Positions 58,086 to 64,000 of a DNA stretch of 64,000 nucleotides are shown here, one piece after another (position 1 is the stretch's first letter; each line of letters starts with the position of its first letter). Source of the DNA: Pseudomonas putida (GTDB lineage: Bacteria; Pseudomonadota; Gammaproteobacteria; Pseudomonadales; Pseudomonadaceae); contig NZ_CP113097.1 in assembly GCF_026625125.1 (NCBI RefSeq), forward strand, positions 5,566,001 to 5,630,000. Reading direction: 5' to 3'. The position numbers were made by a program, and so were the translations under genes. The notes beneath the pieces were generated by a model that worked only from the letters and a program-made list of their open reading frames with translations, ran no database searches and was not told the DNA's origin.

Positions 58086-58945
58086 ACGCTTTCAACACTT
58101 CACAGCTGCTTGCGGCCAACCAACCTGATACCACGCCAGCGTTGGTGAGCTTTGACGGGGTGGGTAAGGTTTTCACCGTCGATGGACACGCCTTGGAAGC
58201 CATCCGCAATTTCAATTTATCGATCAACGAGGGCGAGTTCATCGCCATCGTCGGCGCCTCCGGATGCGGCAAGTCCACCCTGCTGCGCTTGTTGGTCGGG
58301 CTGGACACGGACTACAGCGGCAGCATTCGTGTCGATGGCCAGCCGGTGAGCGGCATCGGTGGCGAGCGTGGCATCGTATTCCAGGAGCATCGTTTGTTCC
58401 CGTGGCTGACGGTGGAGCAGAACATCGCCCTGGGGCTGGTCAATGAGCAGCTGACTCAAGGCGAGCGTGCCCGCCGCGTGCATGAGTTCGTGCTGCTGGT
58501 AGGCCTGGTCGGCTTCGAGTCTGCCTACCCGCATCAGCTTTCCGGTGGTATGGCCCAACGCGTGGCCATCGCCCGAGGCTTGGTGGCCAGCCCTCGCATC
58601 CTGCTGCTGGATGAGCCGTTCGGTGCGCTCGATGCGTTGACCCGCCAGCAGTTACAGGATGAACTGCTGGCCATCCGCGAACGTGCCGGCATCACCACGT
58701 TGCTGGTCACCCACGACGCCGAGGAAGCAACTTACCTGGCAGACCGCGTAGTGGTGCTGGAGCCGCGCCCGGGCCGAATCAAGTCGGTGGTCGAGATTGA
58801 TCTACCGCACCCGCGGCTGCGCACAGGCGTGGCGCTGCATGGGCTGCGTGAGCAGGTGCTGCACCTGATCACCGGTGATGGCGGTTACCTGCCGCCGCCA
58901 ACGCGGCGGGTGGAGGGGTTGCGGCCGGAGCTGATTGCGCTCTGA
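58082..58945 (+). CDS. atsC: Sulfate-ester ABC transporter ATP-binding protein AtsC
   Basis: 287 residues. Walker [18 protein letters not shown]-loop VFQEHRLFPWLTVEQN, signature LSGGMAQRVAIARGL, Walker [13 protein letters not shown] and switch His VTHDAEEA are intact. Nitrate/sulfonate/taurine ATPase class. ATGA-coupled to atsB. Its stop lies only 5 nt from the DUF971 stop on the opposite strand, with no terminator. Confidence 0.92.
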   Translation: MNAFNTSQLLAANQPDTTPALVSFDGVGKVFTVDGHALEAIRNFNLSINEGEFIAIVGASGCGKSTLLRLLVGLDTDYSGSIRVDGQPVSGIGGERGIVFQEHRLFPWLTVEQNIALGLVNEQLTQGERARRVHEFVLLVGLVGFESAYPHQLSGGMAQRVAIARGLVASPRILLLDEPFGALDALTRQQLQDELLAIRERAGITTLLVTHDAEEATYLADRVVVLEPRPGRIKSVVEIDLPHPRLRTGVALHGLREQVLHLITGDGGYLPPPTRRVEGLRPELIAL

Positions 58946-58950
58946 CTGAA

Positions 58951-59250
58951 TCAGGCGGTAGCTGTGGAGCAGTATCTGCCCAGACCGTACAAGTACGCCC
59001 AAGGATAGATCCCCCGCTCGTGGCCATCGCTGAATACCAGCTGCACGCCATACCCCTGCGTTTCGATCCGTTCGATGCGGACATCGGCGGCAACCACCGC
59101 AATGCCGCCCAGCAAGCGCGCGGCGCGGCATTGCGAGCAAGGGCATGCACCGCGCAAGCGAGCATGGCTGATACTCTGCTCCCCATCCTCCCACTCCAAT
59201 AGCAACTGCCCAGCACCGCGCAGGTTGCTGATTGCACCCGGCGCGTTCAT
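58951..59250 (-). CDS. DUF971 protein (gamma-butyrobetaine hydroxylase N-terminal-like)
   Basis: 99 residues forming a single DUF971/GBBH-like N-terminal domain: LLLEWEDGEQSISHARLRGACPCSQCRAARLLGG ... VRIERIETQGYGVQLVFSDGHERGIYPWAYLYGLG. Cys36, Cys38 and Cys41 with a downstream His probably bind zinc or an Fe-S precursor. Free-standing DUF971 proteins are often near Fe-S or Mrp-type genes; function unknown. It is last in the minus operon, its start sharing one base with the HEAT gene stop (TAATG). Confidence 0.85.
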   Translation of the reverse strand: MNAPGAISNLRGAGQLLLEWEDGEQSISHARLRGACPCSQCRAARLLGGIAVVAADVRIERIETQGYGVQLVFSDGHERGIYPWAYLYGLGRYCSTATA

Positions 59251-60215
59251 TACGCCACCCCGCGCAATTGCGCCAAGGCAATGCGCACCGCCTTTCGCAC
59301 CTCCGGGTCGCTATCAGCCTCCGCTGCCTGCAGCATCGGCAAGGCACGCGCTTGGCCCAGTTCGCCGAGGGCCAAGGCCGCCTCCTTGCGCAGGTTGGCG
59401 ATGCCATGGCCGAGCAGTTCGCCGAGGGCATCCACTGCAGCGGCGTAGCGCAGGCGGCCCAGTGAACGCGCTGCACGCAGGCGCACCTGCCAGAAACCAT
59501 CGGCCAGTGCATCCACCAGCGCCGGCCCAGCCTCAGCCTGACCGACCTTGCCCAGGGTGGTCGCGGCTTCTTCACGCACTTGCCAGGCCGTATCGTTCAA
59601 CGCTGCCACCAGCGCAGGCAGCACGCAGCTGTCACGCGCAAGCCCAAGCGCACCAATAGCTGCACGACGCACGTCCGTGTCCGGTTCCCCCTCGGCCAGC
59701 CTTGCCAGCGCCGGCAACGCGGGTTGATGCTTGAGCCAACCGAGGATGCCCACCGCCTCACGCCGCACGGCCGCATCGTCATCCGCCAGCGCCAGCAGCG
59801 CAGGCGCCGCGGCATCCTCCAGGCGCAGCTCACGCAACGCACGCAGGGCGCTGGTGCGAACAAAGGCCGCTGCGTGGTTGACCCAGGGCAGTATCAGTTG
59901 CCCGGCTTCCAGGCTCTTGAGTTCACTGAGACTCTGCGCTGCGGCCAGGCGCACCGGCTCGGCGGGGTCGGCCAACGCAGCGCATAGCGCCTGGACCACC
60001 TCTGGCTCTTCCCACGCTTCGAGCAGCCGCGCGGCTTCGGTGCGGACCTCATCGGCCACATCGACCAGCAGCGCATCGGTGAGCCAGGGCAAACCGTCAG
60101 GGTCTTCCAGGTCGGCCAGTTCGATCAGCGCGATGCGCCGCACACCTGCGTCGACGTGTTCAAGGCGAGGCAGCAGAGCAATGATGGCCGGGTTGTCGAT
60201 GTTGCGTTCAGTCAT
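59250..60215 (-). CDS. HEAT-repeat protein
   Basis: 321 residues from MTERNIDNPAIIALL, almost wholly made of about ten 31-residue HEAT (PBS-lyase type) helical repeats such as DEVRTEAARLLEAWEEPEVVQALCAALADP and WQVREEAATTLGKVGQAEAGPALVDALADG. No catalytic motif. It is a protein-protein or cofactor-holding scaffold, soluble. It overlaps the upstream ATPase gene by 4 nt (ATGA) and the DUF971 gene by 1 nt, so it belongs to this operon and not to a housekeeping unit. Confidence 0.87.
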   Translation of the reverse strand: MTERNIDNPAIIALLPRLEHVDAGVRRIALIELADLEDPDGLPWLTDALLVDVADEVRTEAARLLEAWEEPEVVQALCAALADPAEPVRLAAAQSLSELKSLEAGQLILPWVNHAAAFVRTSALRALRELRLEDAAAPALLALADDDAAVRREAVGILGWLKHQPALPALARLAEGEPDTDVRRAAIGALGLARDSCVLPALVAALNDTAWQVREEAATTLGKVGQAEAGPALVDALADGFWQVRLRAARSLGRLRYAAAVDALGELLGHGIANLRKEAALALGELGQARALPMLQAAEADSDPEVRKAVRIALAQLRGVA

Positions 60216-61069
60216 AGCGCGATCCGTAGCGGAGGGTGGTCGGTGTCCGGCAGGCCCAACGGGGTCAGGCGTGGCAGTTCGCGCCCTTCTTCGTGGCGCA
60301 ACAAGGCCAGGCAATGACGTTTGAGATGGGTGAATTGCGGGCTGGTCAACACGCTGGCGCGGCGTGGCCGCGGGAAGTCCAGCGGTAGGTCCTCGATGAA
60401 ACGCCCAGGGCGCGGGCTCATCACCAGGATGCGATCGGCCAGGAACAAGGCTTCATCGATGTCATGAGTGACGAACACCACCGTGGTGCGGATCTGCGCC
60501 CAGACTTCCAGCAACAGTTCCTGCATGCGTGAGCGGGTTTGTGCGTCCAGGGCGCCGAAAGGTTCGTCCATGAGTAACAGGCGCGGACGATTGATCAGCA
60601 CACGGGCGATTTCAGCGCGCTGCTGCATGCCACCGGACAGCTGGCTGGGCCAACGCCCGGCAAAGTCGGCCAGGCCCACCAGCTGTAGCATCTCGCGCGC
60701 CTGACGCTGGCGCTCGGCCTTGCCCATGCCTTGCATCTTCAGGCCGAACGCGACGTTGTCGAGCACCCTGCGCCAAGGCAGCAGGGTGTGATGCTGAAAC
60801 ACCATGCCGCGCTGCGGCGACGGCCCATTGATGGCCTGATCATCCACTGTCAGTGAGCCACTGTTGGGGACCAAGTGCCCGGCAAGCGCGCCTAGCAACG
60901 TTGATTTGCCACAACCGGAAGGCCCAAGGATGCACACGAACTCACCAGGCGCGACGGCGAAGTCCAGACGCTGCACTGCCTCGAACGCTTCAGCACCTTG
61001 GCCCAGACGAATGGACAGGCCGCGCCCTTCGATGCGCCCAGGCTCCAAGGCCTGTCGATAGCGGTTCAT
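60212..61069 (-). CDS. Nitrate/sulfonate/taurine-class ABC ATP-binding protein
   Basis: 285 residues starting MNRYRQALEPGR; the longer frame upstream lies within the permease gene. Walker [18 protein letters not shown]-loop MVFQHHTLLPWRRV, signature LSGGMQQRAEIARVL, Walker [13 protein letters not shown] and switch His VTHDIDEA are present. A 30-residue C-terminal extension follows the ATPase. Start shares one base with the permease stop. Part of the redox/HEAT operon; substrate unknown, an organosulfur or oxyanion compound is likely. Confidence 0.9.
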   Translation of the reverse strand: MNRYRQALEPGRIEGRGLSIRLGQGAEAFEAVQRLDFAVAPGEFVCILGPSGCGKSTLLGALAGHLVPNSGSLTVDDQAINGPSPQRGMVFQHHTLLPWRRVLDNVAFGLKMQGMGKAERQRQAREMLQLVGLADFAGRWPSQLSGGMQQRAEIARVLINRPRLLLMDEPFGALDAQTRSRMQELLLEVWAQIRTTVVFVTHDIDEALFLADRILVMSPRPGRFIEDLPLDFPRPRRASVLTSPQFTHLKRHCLALLRHEEGRELPRLTPLGLPDTDHPPLRIAL

Positions 61070-61857
61070 CAGGCGGCCCTGCGCGTGTGATACCAAGGCG
61101 TTGCCAGTGCCCCGAGCTGCTTGACCAGTGCACTGCTGCCCATGCCCAGCACGCCGATCAGCAGCATGCCGACGATGATCTGCGGGTAGTTCTGTAAGGT
61201 GTATGACTCCCAGGTGTAATAGCCAATGCCGAACTGCCCTGAGATCATCTCGGCAGTGACCAGGCAGAACCACGAGATTCCCATGCCGATGGCAAGCCCT
61301 GTGACGATACTGGGCAGCGCACCAGGCAGTATCACTTCACGCAGGATCGCCCAGCGCCCGGCGCCCAAACTACGCGCCGAGGCCACCAGGCGCGGGTCGA
61401 CGGCCTCTACGCCATGCACGGTATTGAGCAAGATGGGGAACAGCGCGCCGGTAAAGGTGATGAATACCATCGACAGCTCCGAAGAAGGGAACATCAGGAT
61501 CGCCAACGGTATCCAGGCCACCGCCGGAATTGGCCGCAGCACCTCAAGAGGCGGCAACAGCGTGTCTTCGGCCCATTGCGAACGGCCGATCAACAGCCCG
61601 AGCGCCACACCCAGCAGCGCCGCCACGCCATAGCCGGCAAAAACCCGCGACAGGCTGCTGCCCAGGTGCTCCGGCAGGGCACTGGAGGTGAGCAATTGCC
61701 CTGCGGCATCCAGCACCGCTTTGGGGGTGGGCACATAGGTGAAGATGAACAGACCGAGGTCGAGCTTGGCGCTGGCTGCCACCTGCCAGAACGCCAGGCA
61801 GGCAAGCAGCGAAGCAAGGCGCAGAGGCCAACGTTTGAGTTCAGGGGTCATTACCAT
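61069..61857 (-). CDS. ABC transporter permease (SsuC/TauC-like)
   Basis: 262 residues; an ATG two codons later is equally possible. About six membrane segments; EAA loop [29 protein letters not shown]. It is the channel of the third sulfonate-class importer in this window. 9 nt after the binding-protein stop and coupled to the ATPase. Confidence 0.9.
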   Translation of the reverse strand: MVMTPELKRWPLRLASLLACLAFWQVAASAKLDLGLFIFTYVPTPKAVLDAAGQLLTSSALPEHLGSSLSRVFAGYGVAALLGVALGLLIGRSQWAEDTLLPPLEVLRPIPAVAWIPLAILMFPSSELSMVFITFTGALFPILLNTVHGVEAVDPRLVASARSLGAGRWAILREVILPGALPSIVTGLAIGMGISWFCLVTAEMISGQFGIGYYTWESYTLQNYPQIIVGMLLIGVLGMGSSALVKQLGALATPWYHTRRAA

Positions 61858-61866
61858 GCCTCCCGG

Positions 61867-63273
61867 TCAGCGCTGGGCAACCAGCTTCTGGTTGGCGCTG
61901 ACGAAGTCCAGCACTTCTGCGTCGTGAGCCTTGGCGTACCGCTCGGCCTGATCCTTCAGCAGAAAGGCGGCCAGCTCACCCTTGGCGTTGCGCGCGAACC
62001 ACGCCTGGTTGGCCAGCAGCTTGATGCCACTGTCGGCGGCCTGGGCGTAGATGGCGCGGATGTCCTTGCCCTCCTGCTCAAGTTGGGCAAGGGCACCGAG
62101 GGCAGCCTCAGGCGAGGCATAGTGGCGAACCTTGTCTTCCCCCCGCACCCAGATCTGCGCCAGGCGGCTGAAATCGGTGATCGGTTTGCCGGTCAGCGCA
62201 TCAGCAGCCTTGAGCGGCAGCGGATCGTAGTCCTGCAGCGCCTTGTCGTAGTCCACACCCGCCTGCTTGAAGGCGGCGCGGATGTATTGGTCATCGATGA
62301 ACTGGCGGGTGTCGAGCTCCCGATCGGTCTTCTTCAGCAGCTTGAGGGTGTCGATGGAGGTGGCGACTGCTTTGCGGTACTCGGGCTTCCAGGTCAGATC
62401 GCGGGTTTGCAGGCCCAGCGGCCCATGGAACAGGTAATTGACCTCGGCTTCAATCCCGGTGACCTTCTCGATCAGCTCACTGTACTTCTCCGGCTCGGCG
62501 GCCATCAGGCGGTCAGCCTCAAGGCTGGCACGCAGGTAGGCGGTGACGACCTCGGGGTATTGGCGGGCGTATTGGGCATCGACCAAGGCACCATGGAAGG
62601 TCGGCGCGTTGGCCTGGGCACCGTCATAGATCTTGCGAGCGAACCCTCGGTTGGGGAACAGTTCGGCGAACGGCACGAAGTCGGCGTGGGCGTCGATGCG
62701 GTTGCTGCGCAAGGCGGAGCCGGCGATCTCGGGGGCCTGGGCGATGATGCGCACGTCTTTGTGCGGGTCCCAGCCCTGGGCAGCGATGGCGCGCAGCAGC
62801 ATACCGTGGGCCGTGGAGGCAAACGGCACAGAAATGGTCTTGCCCTTGAGTTCGCTCAGCGATTGCACGGCGGAGGCCGCTGGCACGACGATGCCGTTGC
62901 CGCTGCCGTGCACACTGCCCGACAGCACACTGATGAACAGGCTGCGTTTGCCTGCATCCAGGTGGGCGACACCGTTGAACGAGCCAGGGAAGTCGGCCAT
63001 GGCACCGAAATCGAGCTTGCCTGCGACCATTTCGTTGGTCAGTGGCGCACCGCTGGTGAAGTTCTTCCACTCGACCTGGTACTGGGCATCCTTGTACCTG
63101 CCATCATGCGGCAGATACTTCTCCAGCAGGCCAAGTTCGCGAATCAGCAAGCCGCCGGTGGCGCAGTTGATGGTAGTGTCCTGGGTGCCGATGGCGACAC
63201 GGATGGTCTCGGCACTGGCGTTAAGGCCAGCGAGCGCCAGCGCAAGGCCGGCCAAGTTTGCTACAAGGCGCAT
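61867..63273 (-). CDS. Large ABC substrate-binding protein of the redox operon
   Basis: 468 residues, about 130 longer than SsuA or TauA. Signal peptide 1-21 (MRLVANLAGLALALAGLNASA). The core resembles the NrtA/SsuA group: TIRVAIGTQDTTINCATGGLLIRELGLLEKYLP, TSGAPLTNEMVAGKLDFGAMADFPGSFNG, SVPFASTAHGMLLRAIAAQGWDPHKDVRIIAQ. A C-terminal half of about 180 residues has no clear match. Cys at about residue 37 (TINCATGG) is notable. GAGGGG precedes the start. It probably binds a sulfonate or related anion. Confidence 0.88.
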   Translation of the reverse strand: MRLVANLAGLALALAGLNASAETIRVAIGTQDTTINCATGGLLIRELGLLEKYLPHDGRYKDAQYQVEWKNFTSGAPLTNEMVAGKLDFGAMADFPGSFNGVAHLDAGKRSLFISVLSGSVHGSGNGIVVPAASAVQSLSELKGKTISVPFASTAHGMLLRAIAAQGWDPHKDVRIIAQAPEIAGSALRSNRIDAHADFVPFAELFPNRGFARKIYDGAQANAPTFHGALVDAQYARQYPEVVTAYLRASLEADRLMAAEPEKYSELIEKVTGIEAEVNYLFHGPLGLQTRDLTWKPEYRKAVATSIDTLKLLKKTDRELDTRQFIDDQYIRAAFKQAGVDYDKALQDYDPLPLKAADALTGKPITDFSRLAQIWVRGEDKVRHYASPEAALGALAQLEQEGKDIRAIYAQAADSGIKLLANQAWFARNAKGELAAFLLKDQAERYAKAHDAEVLDFVSANQKLVAQR

Positions 63274-63393
63274 GGGTGCTTCCCCTCGAATCGTTTGAAG
63301 TATTGGCATCGTCTCCGCCACCAGGCTTGTGGTGGTGGGAAACGAGGGGCATTGCAGAGGGCGTCCGGTGGCGTGCCGGGTGGCCTGAGAGGG

Positions 63394-63639
63394 TCAGCGC
63401 AGCAGGTAAGGGATGTCGACCTTTACTGCACCGGTAGGGCAATCTTTTTCGCAGGGCATGCAATACCAGCATTCATCAAAGGCCATATAGGCCTTCTGGG
63501 TGGCCGGGTTGATGGCCAGCAGGTCCATTGGGCAGACGTCAACGCACACGGTGCAGCCCTTTTCAGCGATGCACTTGTCTTCATCGATGGTCACCGGGGC
63601 GCTGCTGCGAAAGAAAATCTCTTGGGGTTGGTAGGCCAT
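63394..63639 (-). CDS. Two-cluster 4Fe-4S ferredoxin (AprB/AsfB-like)
   Basis: 81 residues. Eight cysteines form two 4Fe-4S motifs: Cys23, 29, 32, 36 (CIAEKGCTVCVDVCP, C-x5-C-x2-C-x3-CP) and Cys57, 60, 63, 67 (CWYCMPCEKDCP). The Trp-bearing second motif and the arrangement recall the beta subunit of APS reductase. It should pass electrons to or from the flavoprotein encoded just upstream (69 nt away). AsfB of the S-313 toluenesulfonate locus is a comparable ferredoxin. Confidence 0.9.
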   Translation of the reverse strand: MAYQPQEIFFRSSAPVTIDEDKCIAEKGCTVCVDVCPMDLLAINPATQKAYMAFDECWYCMPCEKDCPTGAVKVDIPYLLR

Positions 63640-63708
63640 TTCACGGATTCCTCGGGGCCTTCGGCCCTCGTTGTGATTGATCGCCGGGGCCGCTGTACGC
63701 CACCCCAC

Positions 63709-64000
63709 TCACGCGGCATCGGCCTTCACCCGTAGCCGGTCATAGGCAGTCTGTTCCTCGGCATCCAATGCAATGAGGTAGGGTTCGACGGCTTTCTTGA
63801 AACTGATCATTTCACCGTCCTCGCCCTTTTTCAGGTGGCAATGACAGAACCACTGACCATCGTTGCGCTCGGGATAATCGACCCGATGGTGGTAAAGCCC
63901 CCAGCGGCTTTCTTCGCGGAACAGCGAAGCGCGGGCGGCCATTTCGGCACAGTCGCGGATCACCGACACCTCCATCGCACGCATCAACTCGTGAGGGTTG
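63709..64000 (-). CDS. FAD-dependent fumarate-reductase/APS-reductase-like flavoprotein, C-terminal part
   Basis: The frame runs off the window end; about 97 C-terminal residues are visible (NPHELMRAMEVSVIRDCAEMAARASLFREESRWGLYHHRVDYPERNDGQWFCHCHLKKGEDGEM). This is the SdhA/FrdA/AprA C-terminal helical domain, where ESRWGLYHHRVDYP corresponds to the Arg-rich substrate-side loop. The N-terminal FAD domain is outside the window. First visible gene of the operon; with the ferredoxin it forms an AprAB- or AsfAB-like pair. Confidence 0.85.
   Translation of the reverse strand, partial: NPHELMRAMEVSVIRDCAEMAARASLFREESRWGLYHHRVDYPERNDGQWFCHCHLKKGEDGEMISFKKAVEPYLIALDAEEQTAYDRLRVKADAA

Noticed and set aside
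61414..63735. 773-codon plus-strand open frame
   Set aside because: It is antisense to the permease, binding protein and ferredoxin genes, whose motifs and signal peptides are clear. Long antisense frames are expected in GC-rich DNA.

Overview
The window looks like chromosomal DNA of a Pseudomonas putida-group bacterium. It is GC-rich and densely coded, with many 1-4 nt start/stop overlaps and REP-type palindromes carrying a GCCGGCTTGCCGGC-like core. Gene neighbourhoods match what I remember of that group: pckA-hslO-hslR-rimK-envZ-ompR-tex-gshA, ssuEADCBF, lsfA, tauABCD, gabTD. I found no rRNA, tRNA, insertion sequence, prophage or CRISPR array. All functional calls come from reading the translations; no database search was run.

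Layout. (1) 0-16.4 kb is core chromosome: the 3' part of an FdhF/YdeP-type molybdopterin oxidoreductase, a glycine-zipper exported protein, a thioesterase, pckA, hslO, a PAP2 phosphatase, hslR, rimB-rimK, envZ/ompR, tex, a PaaI-type thioesterase, gshA and a TetR regulator. (2) 16.5-27.6 kb holds sulfate-starvation genes: ssuEADCBF (sulfonate uptake and FMNH2 desulfonation), lsfA (1-Cys peroxiredoxin), an OprD-family porin and tauABCD (taurine). (3) 27.6-40.1 kb continues the sulfur theme: a BCCT transporter, an EpsC/CysE-type serine acetyltransferase, a cystine-type ABC importer, two SfnB-like flavoproteins, a DszA/NtaA-type monooxygenase and a MetQNI-type importer. (4) 40.1-48.8 kb is unrelated: an EAL/GGDEF protein, the DesA acyl desaturase, a PAS-GGDEF cyclase, a receiver-HDOD protein and gabT/gabD. 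(5) 49.0-58.9 kb is a sulfate-ester cluster whose gene content matches the sft/ats locus described for P. putida S-313: astA, sftP, sftR, atsK, atsR, a fused double permease atsB, and atsC. (6) 58.95-64 kb is a minus-strand operon, cut by the window end, with an APS-reductase- or AsfA-like flavoprotein, an 8-Cys ferredoxin, a full ABC importer, a HEAT-repeat protein and a DUF971 protein.

How it fits together. About 30 of 57 genes concern scavenging of organic sulfur: sulfonates, taurine, sulfate esters, cystine, and probably sulfones or other C-S compounds. Each importer sits beside its oxygenase, flavin-dependent enzyme or redox partner. The leaders of these operons contain AT-rich, TTATTTATT-like elements that stand out from the GC-rich background, which suggests common sulfate-starvation control by CysB or a similar regulator. 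The least understood part is the last operon, where a two-cluster ferredoxin and an AprA-like flavoprotein travel with an importer and two small accessory proteins, HEAT and DUF971, of unknown role.
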